From Lachnospiraceae bacterium (GTDB lineage Bacteria > Bacillota > Clostridia > Lachnospirales > Lachnospiraceae), in assembly GCA_900751785.1 (NCBI GenBank), contig CAADSM010000072.1:1-60227 (forward strand): a DNA stretch of 60,227 nt, in the 5' to 3' direction. The notes beneath the pieces were generated by a model. It saw nothing but the letters and a program-made list of their open reading frames with translations, searched no databases and had not been told where the DNA came from. Position 1 is the stretch's first letter. Each line of letters starts with the position of its first letter. Position numbers and translations under genes: made by a program. Of this stretch, positions 48,816 through 57,974 are shown one piece after another.

Positions 48816-51116
48816 ATGACAGAAGATAGAGCGAGGCAGATCAGGTTAAATGAATATCAGAGAGCAGCAGTCCTGGATGAGAGTCCGGCCTGTGTGGTGA
48901 ATGCCAATGTGGGGAGCGGGAAGACGACGGTCTTGATCGAGAAGATCCTGTATCTGCATCTGGAGAGGCAGGTCCCGCTGGAGCAGATGGTCGTCCTCAC
49001 ATTCACCAACAAGGCGGCGGATGAGATCACGGAGCGGCTCCTGCGCCGGGAGCCTGGTATCACGACAGAGCAGGTGGAAGGCTTCGGGACATTTCACAGT
49101 GTTGCGCTGAGGCTTCTGAAGAACAGGCTGCCTGTGGAAGCTGCGGGCTGGACAAAGGAGTTCATGGTCATGGATCCGGATGAAGAGGCGGACCTGGCGG
49201 CAGAGATCATCGCGGAGCAGGGACTGAAGGTGAAGTATAAGAACCGGCTGAAAAAGAGGCTTGAGCAGGAGTATCCGTCTTATCTGTCCGGGAAGACAGA
49301 GAGCAGATATAAGGACAACCTGTTCTGTCTCTATCCGCTCCTGCAGGAAGAGAAGAAGAGACAGAATAAAATGTCGTTCTCGGATCTCCTTCGGATAAGC
49401 ACACAGCTGCTCGTCCAGAGGAAAATGGCAGCTGGAAGTGTTGAGGCGGGGAGGCAGGCGGAGAAAGGGGCCGCGGACAGAAAAGCGGGAGAGATTTGGC
49501 GTCCGGCATGGATCATCGTGGACGAGGTGCAGGACAGTGATATGCTGCAGCTTGATTTTCTGGCTGCGCTCCGGGACTGCGGGCGGGAGGAAGCTCCGGC
49601 GAAGATTTTCGCTGTGGGCGATCCGAACCAGGTGATCTACAGCTGGAGGGGCACCGGCGAGAATATGTTCTTCCTGCTCAAGCATCGGTTTGGGGCGAAG
49701 GAGCTGACGCTGCCGGTGAACTACCGGTCCAATGCCTCTATTCTCGAAGCGGCCAACAGGTTTCTGCAGTTCGGCAGCGGCATCCAGGGAAGCAGGACGG
49801 AAGTGAGCAGGATCGCGGTAAAGAATCATTATGATCCATTCCAGGAAGCGGAGTATCTGGCAGAGCGGATCAGCGCGATCCACGAGGAAGGGATGCCTTA
49901 CGGAGAGATCGCGGTGTTCTACCGCCTGCAGAGGCAGTCTGAGATCCTGACGAAGGTGTTTGAGCGGCAGGGGATACCATATGAGCTGTCTGTGAAGAAG
50001 ACAATAAAGGATATTCCGGTTTTGAACTGGATTGTGAAAGTATTGCGTTTCTCTGTAAATACTCCAGATGCTCAGATGGCGGTACAGGTGCTGACGGACA
50101 GGCAATATGGGGAAAACTGTACAAAGAAAAATGCGAAGCGCATTATTATGGAAGAAAGCGGCGGGAGCGGATGCGCTGCCGGAGGAGCGGAAATGCTGTA
50201 CAGGCGGATGAAAGGATTTGCAGAGAATATTGACAGTGCTTCGGCGGAAGAGCTCTTTCAATATTTTGGCCTGAGGGAGGCGCTCCATCCGGCAGCTTCC
50301 GGGTATGCAGAGGATGAGCGGCTGGTCATGGATTTCCTGGAGAAAATGTGCGCGGCGTGCAGCCGGAAGGATATATCAGCTACTGAAAAAGGCAGCTTTG
50401 CGGAAGCGGTCAGGGAGTTTGTCAACAGCTCTGCGCTCTACGGCATGCAGGCGGACGCCGGAGAAAAGGCTGTGGGCGAAAATGGAGGGGAGCGCGCAGC
50501 GGCCGACAGCGTGAGGCTGATGACGCTCCACGCCTCCAAGGGGTTGGAGTTCGACACGGTGTTTATCATCGGGGTCAATCAGGGTCTTCTGCCTCTGCAG
50601 TGCCGGAGCTTTGAACAGGAGGAAGAGGAGCGCCGCCTGTTTTTTGTGGGTATCACAAGAGCCAGGAACTGCCTGGAGCTCTCCTGGTATACCAATCCGG
50701 GAGAGCTGGGCGTGAGCGGAGAGCCGAGCCGGTACCTGCGCATGCTCCCTGACCAGCTGTTAGAGCGAGGGGACGTGAAAAGTGAGGAAGAGAGATGGAG
50801 CGGACTGCAGCAGATGAGGAGGCAGGTCCGGGAACAGATACGCAGCAAGAGAGCTCGCGGATATGAAGAGACCGAGTCTGCCCTGCCAGAGCCGGAGGAA
50901 GAGGAGCGGGCGCAGGACGAGCAGGCAGGGAACGGACATGGCAGCTCTGGAGAAAAAGCGGAGCCGATCCCGGTCAGGCATAGAAAGTACGGCGGGGGCG
51001 TCCTCATAGCAGAGGATGAGATGACGGTGACTGCGGAGTTCCCAGGCTACGGACAGAAACAGTTCCTCAAAGCGTTCGGAGAATTACAGTTCCCATCTGG
51101 GCACGACAGCGCCTGA
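48816..51116 (+). CDS. UvrD/PcrA-like superfamily 1 helicase
   Basis: 766 residues from ATG 48816 (in-frame ATGs at 48792 and 48810 are alternatives). Motif I VVNANVGSGKTTVLIEK, Ia TFTNKAADEITERLL, II IIVDEVQDSD, III VGDPNQVIYSWRGTG, IV LPVNYRSN, V VRLMTLHASKGLEFDTVFII, VI FVGITRARN. The C-terminal tail (DERAQDEQAGNG-like linker, then HRKYGGGVLIAEDEMTVTAE F) resembles the PcrA RNA-polymerase-binding Tudor-like end. The acidic/basic linker ~680-730 is low-complexity. It presumably acts in repair with the neighbouring MrfA-like helicase. It could be a paralogue rather than PcrA itself. Confidence 0.88.
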   Translation: MTEDRARQIRLNEYQRAAVLDESPACVVNANVGSGKTTVLIEKILYLHLERQVPLEQMVVLTFTNKAADEITERLLRREPGITTEQVEGFGTFHSVALRLLKNRLPVEAAGWTKEFMVMDPDEEADLAAEIIAEQGLKVKYKNRLKKRLEQEYPSYLSGKTESRYKDNLFCLYPLLQEEKKRQNKMSFSDLLRISTQLLVQRKMAAGSVEAGRQAEKGAADRKAGEIWRPAWIIVDEVQDSDMLQLDFLAALRDCGREEAPAKIFAVGDPNQVIYSWRGTGENMFFLLKHRFGAKELTLPVNYRSNASILEAANRFLQFGSGIQGSRTEVSRIAVKNHYDPFQEAEYLAERISAIHEEGMPYGEIAVFYRLQRQSEILTKVFERQGIPYELSVKKTIKDIPVLNWIVKVLRFSVNTPDAQMAVQVLTDRQYGENCTKKNAKRIIMEESGGSGCAAGGAEMLYRRMKGFAENIDSASAEELFQYFGLREALHPAASGYAEDERLVMDFLEKMCAACSRKDISATEKGSFAEAVREFVNSSALYGMQADAGEKAVGENGGERAAADSVRLMTLHASKGLEFDTVFIIGVNQGLLPLQCRSFEQEEEERRLFFVGITRARNCLELSWYTNPGELGVSGEPSRYLRMLPDQLLERGDVKSEEERWSGLQQMRRQVREQIRSKRARGYEETESALPEPEEEERAQDEQAGNGHGSSGEKAEPIPVRHRKYGGGVLIAEDEMTVTAEFPGYGQKQFLKAFGELQFPSGHDSA

Positions 51117-51181
51117 TTTTCGAGGGGAAGGAGCATACAGTTAAGAAGCTGTAAAGAAACCGCTATAATATTTTTATCAAA

Positions 51182-51210
51182 TTGAATATTCTATAGAGCT
51201 GTGCTAATAT
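51182..51210 (+). promoter_or_regulatory. SigmaA-type promoter of the ktrB-ktrA-SpoU unit
   Basis: TTGAAT (51182-51187), 17-base spacer, TAATAT (51205-51210). The start of transcription should lie near 51217, leaving a leader of about 80 bases. Confidence 0.65.
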
Positions 51211-51221
51211 AGCAGTGCAAA

Positions 51222-51261
51222 GCGCAGGGATCCGGATTTCTGCTGGGTCCGGGTCCCGCGC
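51222..51261 (+). promoter_or_regulatory. GC-rich leader stem-loop before ktrB
   Basis: GCGC (51222-51225), GGGA (51227-51230) and CCGGA (51232-51236) pair with TCCGG (51248-51252), TCCC (51254-51257) and GCGC (51258-51261), making a stem at the very 5' end of the transcript. A second small hairpin ACTCG/CGAGT follows before GGGAGGATTCT. It is too short for the known c-di-AMP (ydaO) riboswitch; its role is unknown. Confidence 0.5.
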
Positions 51262-51298
51262 GAAAACTCGGGAGCGAGTCTTGAATTGGGAGGATTCT

Positions 51299-52684
51299 AT
51301 GGATAGAAGAGAAAAAAGCCCCAGAAGGGTCAGACTGAATACGATGCAGATCGTAGCGCTGGGCTTCTTCGGGGTGATTTTTTTAGGAGGAGTTATTCTC
51401 TGGCTTCCGGTGTGCAACCAGAAGCCGATCGAATTTATCGACGCGCTGTTCACCTCGGTGACGTCAGTCTGCGTGACCGGTCTTGTCACGGTCGTTCCGG
51501 CGGAACAGTTTACACTGCTAGGACAGATCGTAGTGCTGATCTTGATTCAGATCGGAGGACTGGGCGTGATCGCATGCACGGTTTTATTCTTCCTTCTTCT
51601 TGGAAAGCGGATCTCCATGAAAGGGCGGATCCTGATCCAGGAGGCGTACGGGCTGGATACACTTTCGGGAATTGTAAAGTTTATTATCAGGATCGTTAGG
51701 GGAACCTTTATTGTAGAGGGGATCGGAGCCGTACTTTTTTCAATCAAATTCGTGCCGGAGTTCGGTGTGGCCAGAGGAATCTGGTATGGCGTCTTTCATT
51801 CGATCTCCGGCTTCTGTAATGCGGGGATCGATATAATAGGAAGCACCAGCTTCATGGAGTATGTTGATTCTCCGCTGGTCAGCCTGACAACGATGTTCTT
51901 GATCGTAATGGGTGGTCTCGGATTCCCCGTATGGCATGATATATATGTGACGGCGAAGAAGGGGGCCGGAGAGAAGAGAGCGCGCAGAAGGATATTCACA
52001 AGGCTGAGCCTGCAGAGCAAGATCGTTCTGTCTATGACTGTGTTTTTGATTCTTTGCGGCACTGCGGGGTATTTCCTTCTGGAATTCAATAATCCGGAGA
52101 CGATGGGAGACCTTAGCGTGCCGGATAAGCTGCTGGCATCCGCATTCCAGTCGGTGACAACGCGTACAGCCGGATTTGCCTCTGTTTCCCAGGCGGGGCT
52201 TACGGAGAGCTCAAGACTGCTGGGATGTATCCTGATGTTTATAGGAGGATCGCCTGCCGGTACTGCCGGAGGTATCAAGACCACGACGGCAGCAATGCTT
52301 TTTCTGACAGTACTGTGTGTGCTGAAGGGACAGAAGGATACAGAATGCTTCGGAAGGCGAGTTGATATGGATACTGTCCGTTCGGGGATCACGATCGCAC
52401 TGATCACATTTACATGCTGGCTTGCGGCAGTGGCGGCGATGTCTGTCTTTGACCCGCAGACCGAGTTCCTCAATTTGATGTACGAGGCGTCCTCTGCGAT
52501 CGGTACGGTGGGACTGTCAGCGGATCTCACCCCCCATCTGAGCCGTGCAAGCCACGTGGTTTTGATGATGCTGATGTACATCGGCAGGATCGGTCCGCTT
52601 ACGATGGCACTTGTATTTGCGGGCAGATCGAATAAGAGCGACAAATTCCGGGAACTGCCCGAGAAGAAGATCATGCTCGGGTGA
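51299..52684 (+). CDS. ktrB: KtrB/TrkH-type potassium channel subunit
   Basis: 461 residues forming the four-fold M1-P-M2 repeat pore. The filter-like segments are FTSVTSVCVTGLVTV, HSISGFCNAGIDI, SVTTRTAGFASV and SSAIGTVGLSADLT, each with the conserved glycine; the gating-loop stretch GGSPAGTAGGIKTTTAAM in TM3 of the third repeat is intact. It carries K+ (and Na+ coupling) when bound by KtrA rings. GGGAGGATTCT fixes ATG 51299. The ktrA gene follows 66 bases downstream. The absence of a long extra C-terminus fits KtrB rather than TrkH. Confidence 0.93.
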   Translation: MDRREKSPRRVRLNTMQIVALGFFGVIFLGGVILWLPVCNQKPIEFIDALFTSVTSVCVTGLVTVVPAEQFTLLGQIVVLILIQIGGLGVIACTVLFFLLLGKRISMKGRILIQEAYGLDTLSGIVKFIIRIVRGTFIVEGIGAVLFSIKFVPEFGVARGIWYGVFHSISGFCNAGIDIIGSTSFMEYVDSPLVSLTTMFLIVMGGLGFPVWHDIYVTAKKGAGEKRARRRIFTRLSLQSKIVLSMTVFLILCGTAGYFLLEFNNPETMGDLSVPDKLLASAFQSVTTRTAGFASVSQAGLTESSRLLGCILMFIGGSPAGTAGGIKTTTAAMLFLTVLCVLKGQKDTECFGRRVDMDTVRSGITIALITFTCWLAAVAAMSVFDPQTEFLNLMYEASSAIGTVGLSADLTPHLSRASHVVLMMLMYIGRIGPLTMALVFAGRSNKSDKFRELPEKKIMLG

Positions 52685-52750
52685 TATAGACAGAAGATTT
52701 GTGTGGAAAATGTATAAATTAAAAAATATCAATAACAGGAGAAGAAAACG

Positions 52751-53413
52751 ATGAGTAAACAATTTGCTGTACTTGGACTGGGAAGTTTCGGATGGAGCGT
52801 GGCGCTGACTCTGGAGAAAATGGGAGCGGATGTGCTGGTAGTCGATGAGTCTTTCGAGAAGATCCAGGAGATTTCGGAACAGGTATCCTATGCGGTGAAG
52901 GCGGATGTGTCAGATCCGGAAGCGCTTGAGGCGCTGGGGGGAAGAAATCTGGACGGGGCAGTGATCGCTGTATCGGAAAATTTTGAGGCGAGCATTATGG
53001 CGACCATGCTGTGCAAGGAGATGGGCATCCCGATGGTCCTTGCTAAGGCAAAGGATAAGCTGCAGGGGACGATCCTGAAAAAAGTCGGAGCCGACAAAGT
53101 AGTATATCCGGAAATAGAGATGGGGAGCCGTGTGGCTAAGAACCTGGTGGCAAAGGAGTTTTCAGACTGGATCGAGCTGTCGGATGATTACAGCATGGTT
53201 GAGGCTGTCGTACCCGAGAGCTGGCAGGGGAGATGCCTTGCGGATTTGAAGGTGCGTGAGCGTTTCGGGATCAATGTAGTTGGAATCATCATCAACAAGC
53301 AGGTTGACGTTACATTTGATCCCCAGGAGCCTCTGCCGGCGAACGGCATCCTGATTATGATCGGTGCAAATGATGTCCTGCAGAAATTTGACGCAAAGAG
53401 AGGGGACAGATAA
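52751..53413 (+). CDS. ktrA: KtrA-type RCK potassium-uptake regulator
   Basis: 220 residues. RCK_N Rossmann domain: FAVLGLGSFGWSVALTLEKM with the G-x-G-x-F-G nucleotide loop and VLVVDESFEKIQEISE with the acidic ribose-binding end; then KADVSDPEALEALGGRNLDG. RCK_C from ~140: VEAVVPESWQGRCLADLKVR and NGILIMIGANDVLQKF. KtrA forms octameric rings that bind ATP/ADP and c-di-AMP to gate KtrB. The final A of its stop codon is the first base of the SpoU-type start codon. Confidence 0.93.
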   Translation: MSKQFAVLGLGSFGWSVALTLEKMGADVLVVDESFEKIQEISEQVSYAVKADVSDPEALEALGGRNLDGAVIAVSENFEASIMATMLCKEMGIPMVLAKAKDKLQGTILKKVGADKVVYPEIEMGSRVAKNLVAKEFSDWIELSDDYSMVEAVVPESWQGRCLADLKVRERFGINVVGIIINKQVDVTFDPQEPLPANGILIMIGANDVLQKFDAKRGDR

Positions 53414-54219
53414 TGATCACTAGTACGGCGAACGCCCAGGTGAAGGAATTGATCCGCCTGATGAAAAAAAGCCGCGCCAGAGACGAGGCAGGGGTATTTC
53501 TCGTGGAGGGGCCCCGCATGGTGGGAGAGCTTCTGGAGGATCCTGCATGGCGTACAGGGATCGAGAAGATATATCTATCAGAGAGTTATGCAGAGAAGCA
53601 TAAGAAAGAACTCTCTGTGATCGAGAGCAGAGCCGCGGTGGAGAACCTGTCCGACGCTGTTTTTGCACATGTCTCTGACACGAAGACACCCCAGGGGATC
53701 CTGGCGGTCGTAAAGAGAAAAGAGTATGGGATGGAGGAGATCCTCGGCGGAGATCCGTCCGGAGCCCATATCCTTGTGCTTGATAATCTGCAGGATCCGG
53801 GTAATCTCGGCACGATCTTCCGGACGGCTGAGGCGGCGGGAGTGACCGGGATCATTCTGAGCCGAGACTGTGTTGATATTTACAATCCGAAGGTGATCCG
53901 CTCCACAATGGGCGCGGTGTTCCGTGTTCCCTTCCTCTATGCTGAGGATCTGCAGGGAACTATCGGAGAACTGAAGAGAGAAGGAATCAAGGTATATGCG
54001 GCCCACCTGAAAGGGAGGAAGGCATATGACCAGGAAGATTACAGAAAGGGATGCGCATTTCTGATCGGAAATGAGGGGAACGGTCTGCGGGATGAAATCG
54101 CGGAGTGTGCGGATCATTATGTGATCATTCCCATGCTGGGCAGGGCAGAATCGCTGAATGCCGCCGTGGCGGCGGCTGTGCTCATGTTCGAGGTGAGCAG
54201 GCAGAGACGGAGCTCATAG
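53413..54219 (+). CDS. TrmH/SpoU-family RNA 2'-O-ribose methyltransferase
   Basis: 268 residues. An N-terminal substrate-binding domain (ITSTANAQVKELIRLMKKSR, FLVEGPRMVGELLED) precedes the SPOUT knot: motif 1 NLQDPGNLGTIFRTAEAAG, motif 2 FLIGNEGNGLRDE, motif 3 IPMLGRAESLNAAVAAAVL. It uses S-adenosylmethionine to methylate ribose in rRNA or tRNA; the exact site cannot be read. It overlaps ktrA by one base and ends before a strong terminator. Association with ktr genes is common in Clostridia as I recall. Confidence 0.92.
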   Translation: MITSTANAQVKELIRLMKKSRARDEAGVFLVEGPRMVGELLEDPAWRTGIEKIYLSESYAEKHKKELSVIESRAAVENLSDAVFAHVSDTKTPQGILAVVKRKEYGMEEILGGDPSGAHILVLDNLQDPGNLGTIFRTAEAAGVTGIILSRDCVDIYNPKVIRSTMGAVFRVPFLYAEDLQGTIGELKREGIKVYAAHLKGRKAYDQEDYRKGCAFLIGNEGNGLRDEIAECADHYVIIPMLGRAESLNAAVAAAVLMFEVSRQRRSS

Positions 54220-54282
54220 GTTTAGGAGGACCGAGGCTGAGCGGGAGAGAGCAGGCAGGGCCGAGGCTGGTCAGGATTGAGG

Positions 54283-54816
54283 TTAAGCGGGATCTAATAC
54301 AAAGGAGATCCCGCCTTTTTTATGCTCTTCCGTCCGGCACGCTCCACATCCTTTCGTCCGGCACAGAAAGAGTCCGCCCTCCCGCGAGATGTCCCGGGCT
54401 TCCGGCGTGTATTTCATATGAAGGAAGCGGATCCTGTCCGGTGTCTGCCCATATTCCAGCTCCGAGAACCAGAGCCGGCGGTCGATCTTAAGGCCGCTCA
54501 GCTGGAGCAGGATAAGCGCGAAGAGGTCGTCTGCGCACTCTGATCCGGGAATTGGCGAATCGCCGGAAGAATTGCAGGAAGTGTGTCCGGCGGGGAGAAT
54601 GCTGCCGGAAAAAATGGGCAGGTGCCGGTTCGCGTCCAGCACCTGCATGAGATACTCCCTGAGTCCGGTCGGGAAGAACTCATCAAGAATGAGCAGTGCT
54701 TCCGGGGCTTTCCGGCAGAGCGCCACTGCTTCCTTCAGCATGACCGGCGGGATGAGGAGTATGGCGTCCTGCCCGGAAAATGTGATCTCGCGGATCTTTT
54801 GATTCTGTCTGTTCAT
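54283..54816 (-). CDS. Unrecognised 177-residue protein
   Basis: From ATG 54816, preceded by AAAGGAAACACC on the minus strand, the frame reads MNRQNQKIREITFSGQDAIL LIPPVMLKEAVALCRKAPEA, IILDEFFPTGLREYL-like (LLILDEFFPTGLREYLMQVL) and DRLW-like KIDRRLWFSELEYGQTPDRI. Codon use and the regular helix pattern of the first 60 residues look real. The last ~12 residues are read out of the terminator of the opposite gene, so the true C-terminus may be younger. I do not recognise a family. The C-x6-C-x2-C motif near 154 may bind metal. Confidence 0.5.
   Translation of the reverse strand: MNRQNQKIREITFSGQDAILLIPPVMLKEAVALCRKAPEALLILDEFFPTGLREYLMQVLDANRHLPIFSGSILPAGHTSCNSSGDSPIPGSECADDLFALILLQLSGLKIDRRLWFSELEYGQTPDRIRFLHMKYTPEARDISREGGLFLCRTKGCGACRTEEHKKGGISFVLDPA
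54287..54321 (+). terminator. Intrinsic terminator after the SpoU gene
   Basis: GCGGGATCT (54287-54295) pairs with AGATCCCGC (54306-54314), 9 bp perfect, followed by CTTTTTT. It ends the ktr-SpoU transcript and lies inside the 3' end of the minus-strand frame. Confidence 0.85.
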
Positions 54817-54860
54817 GGTGTTTCCTTTCCGCCTTTTTGCTTCCCGGTCCTTCGCAGCAC

Positions 54861-54932
54861 GTCCGAAGATCTGTGCAGCGCTTACGAAGGTCTGCGCAGC
54901 GCCTCTGCGGACCTGCGCGTCAGTCAGTTATA
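54861..54932. repeat. Imperfect 22-base tandem repeats
   Basis: The unit YACGAAGRTCTGYGCAGCGC is seen as TCCGAAGATCTGTGCAGCGC and TACGAAGGTCTGCGCAGCGC, followed by a weaker third copy (TGCGGACCTGCGCGTCAG). The array lies between the start of the 177-residue minus-strand gene and the end of the ABC permease. There is no coding explanation. Confidence 0.6.
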
Positions 54933-54966
54933 AGTCTCTGCTATTTCTGTCGGGGCAGGTGCGGGA

Positions 54967-57078
54967 CTACAGCTTCAGCAGCCGTCCTGTCTTCCTGACG
55001 GATAATCTGTATATTGCATACTGATAGACGGCGATCACAGCTGCGATCACGGTGATGATCAGCATGGATTTGATCTCGCCGGCGCTGATCTGCCCGTCGT
55101 TGTTCCAGCGCATCAGCAGCTCATACAGCAGGCACAGCCCGGCGCCGAGGATGGTCGGGAGCACGAAGACCTTGCGGAGCTGCCTGCGCATCAGAGCGCG
55201 TCTGTACTGACGGTCCGCCCCGAGCCGACGGATATCTTCGAATACCTGCTGATTCGTAAGGCCTACGCTCTGGCTTCTCGTATAACCGATCACTCCCACC
55301 GCCGCAATACAGATGATGAAGATGTACGAGAAGGTCAGGAGGCGGGCTGCCAGCGCCATGATCATCTGCTGATCAAGGAGGGGAACCAGCTGGGGAGCAA
55401 ACTGCCAGTCTGCTGCCTTCAGCGGATTCTCCGGATCTACGACTGCGCCGCTGAATGTCTCAGTGTATTCAGCGCCCTCCCTCTCAGCGGAAGCGGCGTT
55501 GTAGTAGGTCAGCACGTCCATTCCGTCAGACATTCCTTCTGCAAATGTGCGGAACAGTTCATTGGAAAATGCGATCTCGTCGGATGTATTTCCCTCTGTG
55601 TCGAAGAGCACCTGGGTCTCCAGGCTGCTGTCGGAGAGGCCGGCCTTCAGGCGGTCAAAATCTGCGTCGTTCACGACGAAGCGGGACGCGTCGCCCATGT
55701 TGTTATCCCCGCTGATATTCAGGGACTCATAGGAAACAGTGTCGATGTATGAGAGCGGAAGATAGGCGTCCTCGCTCTCGATATAAAGCTTGTCCATGTC
55801 TCCGAAATGATTCCAGATATTCTCATAGGAAGTGCTGCTGATGATCTGATAATAGGATCCGGCGGGAATATCCAGGCTGATCCCGGTCAGTTTTTTAAAT
55901 TCGGATGCACTTGTCACGTCATACTGTGCGAATCTGTCATAGTAGGTCTCGATGAGCTGATTATTTTCGTCTGCGTCGCGCTCCGTGCCGCTTCCGAAAA
56001 CGCGGAGAAAATCCCCTTCCCGGTAATTTTCTACAGTGATGCCGTATGTTTCGGCAACATCGTTGATCCCGCTTTCGGACGGCTCGTCTGCATCGTTCAG
56101 GCAGCGGTAGGAATATTCCGCCTCATAGCCCCGCTCTGATGAAGAGTCGGACAGCATCATTGGCAGATAGGATACGGCATACAGCCCTCCGAACAGGAGG
56201 AGCGTGATGACCAGCATGTTCCTGACCACGGAGGCCCCCTGGAATTTCATCATGCCGTAATCGATCAGGTTGTTGTAATATTTCTGCGGATTTCTTCCGC
56301 GCTGATGGCTGGATACAGCATATACGAGCACCCGGTACACGCCGAAGACTGCCGCAAGGTAAAATGCATTTGTCCATGCCCCGAGGAAGATGCCTGTCGT
56401 ATAAGCGACGATCTGCGGAAGGATGAGCGCGCAGAAGATCCCTGCCAGCGCCAGCGCGATCCCGCTGATCAGATATGCTTTTGACACGGATTTCTTCATT
56501 GGCTCCTGGCGGCGCTGTTCGTTGATGACCTCCATGACATTGGTACGCTTCATCGCCCTGCCAGCCTGAAACTGGATGAACAGGAACAGGACGAGTGCAT
56601 AGCAGACGGAGAGGAGCAGTCCGCTTGCGGTAAATGTAAAGTTCCCATCATATACGTCAGCGATGAGGACTTCTATGATATTTCCGGTGGTAAAAGCGAT
56701 CACTGCGCCAAGAAGGATTCCTATGGCGGAGCAGACTGCGGTCATCTGGGCGAGCTCTCCTGCAAGAGAGCGCTTCAGGGTATGCTTCTCCGCTCCCAGT
56801 GCGAGGAAGATGCCGATCTCCCGGCTCTTATATCTGAGAAACAGCTTTGTCACATACAGCACGAATACGACGCAGCCGATGGCAGAGACGCCAAAGCTCA
56901 TCCAGATCTGTTTTTCGGAGTCGCCGCCCTCGGGGAGAGCTCCCTGGATCAGCGGGCTGCATACGAGCATCAGGAAGGAGGAGATCAGCATGACTGCAAA
57001 TGCAGTGCTGAACTGGAACTGCCGGTAATCTCCTTTGTTTCTTTTTCTTAATTTTCCCCATAAATTTCGCAGCGTCAT
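54967..57078 (-). CDS. ABC transporter permease with FtsX domains (BceB-like)
   Basis: 703 residues from ATG 57078. Ten or so hydrophobic segments: an N-terminal FtsX-type block (residues ~20-190, including YKSREIGIFLALGAEKHTLK RSLAGELAQM) and a C-terminal one (~560-690). A large extracytoplasmic domain (~300-540) lies between them, with YEAEYSYRCLNDADEPSES and YDRFAQYDVTSASEFKKL. This layout matches BceB-type exporters that sense and remove peptide antibiotics. The ATPase gene ends 1 base upstream, and an AgrA/AgrC-like pair is divergent. The GGTGGTGAG ribosome site overlaps the ATPase stop. Confidence 0.85.
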   Translation of the reverse strand: MTLRNLWGKLRKRNKGDYRQFQFSTAFAVMLISSFLMLVCSPLIQGALPEGGDSEKQIWMSFGVSAIGCVVFVLYVTKLFLRYKSREIGIFLALGAEKHTLKRSLAGELAQMTAVCSAIGILLGAVIAFTTGNIIEVLIADVYDGNFTFTASGLLLSVCYALVLFLFIQFQAGRAMKRTNVMEVINEQRRQEPMKKSVSKAYLISGIALALAGIFCALILPQIVAYTTGIFLGAWTNAFYLAAVFGVYRVLVYAVSSHQRGRNPQKYYNNLIDYGMMKFQGASVVRNMLVITLLLFGGLYAVSYLPMMLSDSSSERGYEAEYSYRCLNDADEPSESGINDVAETYGITVENYREGDFLRVFGSGTERDADENNQLIETYYDRFAQYDVTSASEFKKLTGISLDIPAGSYYQIISSTSYENIWNHFGDMDKLYIESEDAYLPLSYIDTVSYESLNISGDNNMGDASRFVVNDADFDRLKAGLSDSSLETQVLFDTEGNTSDEIAFSNELFRTFAEGMSDGMDVLTYYNAASAEREGAEYTETFSGAVVDPENPLKAADWQFAPQLVPLLDQQMIMALAARLLTFSYIFIICIAAVGVIGYTRSQSVGLTNQQVFEDIRRLGADRQYRRALMRRQLRKVFVLPTILGAGLCLLYELLMRWNNDGQISAGEIKSMLIITVIAAVIAVYQYAIYRLSVRKTGRLLKL

Positions 57079-57079
57079 T

Positions 57080-57829
57080 TTACTCACCACCATTCAAGTC
57101 TTTTAATACAGTCAGCAGCTCGTCAAGAAATTCTCTGCGGTCCCCGTTTCTTACAAGCTCCGTAAATATGTTCCCGTCCTTCATCACGATGACCCTGTCG
57201 CAGCAGCTTGCGGAAAAGCTGTCGTGGGTCACCATGAATGTGGTTGCGTTCAGCTTTTTCTGCGCTTCCAGGAATGCTCCGATGACAGCTTCGCTGGAGC
57301 GGCTGTCCAGGTTACCGGTCGGTTCGTCTGCGAGGATCAGGAGCGGATCGTTCATCAGCGCGCGGGCAACTGCGGTGCGCTGCTTCTGTCCGCCTGAGAT
57401 CTCAGCGGGATATTTGTCCGCGATCTCTGAGATGCCGAACATTTTCAGGAGCTTCTTAGCCTTTGACTCCATCTGCCTGTATGGCTCCCTGCGGATGACC
57501 TTCGGCACGCATACATTTTCCAGGATCGTGAGCCCGTCCAGGAGCATAAAGTCCTGGAATACAAAGCCCAGCTTTTCATTTCTCACCTTTGCGATCTGCT
57601 TCTCGTCCAGCTTGGAAAGGTTGGTGTTTTTCAGTGATATGGTTCCCTTGTCATATGGGATAAAACAGGAAATACAGTTCAGAAGCGTTGTCTTGCCTGA
57701 GCCTGACGGTCCCATGACAGCGACAAATTCGCCTTCCTTTACTTCAAATGATACGTCTTTTAACACTTCATACTTTGTTCTGCCTGTCTGATAGCTTTTA
57801 TAGAGATGATCTACCTTCAGCATTTTCAT
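57080..57829 (-). CDS. ABC transporter ATP-binding protein (MacB/BceA-like)
   Basis: 249 residues. Walker A GPSGSGKTTLL, Q-loop FVFQDFMLL, signature AEISGGQKQRTAVARAL, Walker B LLILADEPTGNLD and switch MVTHD are complete. The LADEPTGNLD form and the following FtsX-type permease place it in the LolD/MacB/BceA group, whose members use ATP to drive a mechanotransmission permease. ACAAGGAGGACATG precedes the start. It is divergent from the LytTR response regulator, with 247 bases between start codons, which makes that two-component system its probable regulator. Confidence 0.92.
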   Translation of the reverse strand: MKMLKVDHLYKSYQTGRTKYEVLKDVSFEVKEGEFVAVMGPSGSGKTTLLNCISCFIPYDKGTISLKNTNLSKLDEKQIAKVRNEKLGFVFQDFMLLDGLTILENVCVPKVIRREPYRQMESKAKKLLKMFGISEIADKYPAEISGGQKQRTAVARALMNDPLLILADEPTGNLDSRSSEAVIGAFLEAQKKLNATTFMVTHDSFSASCCDRVIVMKDGNIFTELVRNGDRREFLDELLTVLKDLNGGE

Positions 57830-57974
57830 GTCCTCCTTGTTGTGTCTTTCTGGAATATATTGTAGTAAAAAGCGGGCGCAGATTGAATGAGGCGGGATGT
57901 CAAGTTTGGCATAGATTTTGTAATGTTTGGATACCTATGAGTGAAGGGAAGTGGTATAATTTTCTGGTGATCTG

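Noticed and set aside
51217..51298. c-di-AMP (ydaO/yuaA) riboswitch before ktrB
   Set aside because: The leader is about 80 bases and lacks the conserved blocks of that riboswitch, which needs well over 100 bases.
54105..55024. Several plus-strand frames opposite the 177-residue gene and the ABC permease end
   Set aside because: Composition is Arg/Pro/Ser-rich and start signals are lacking; the minus-strand frames have ribosome sites and protein-like patterns.
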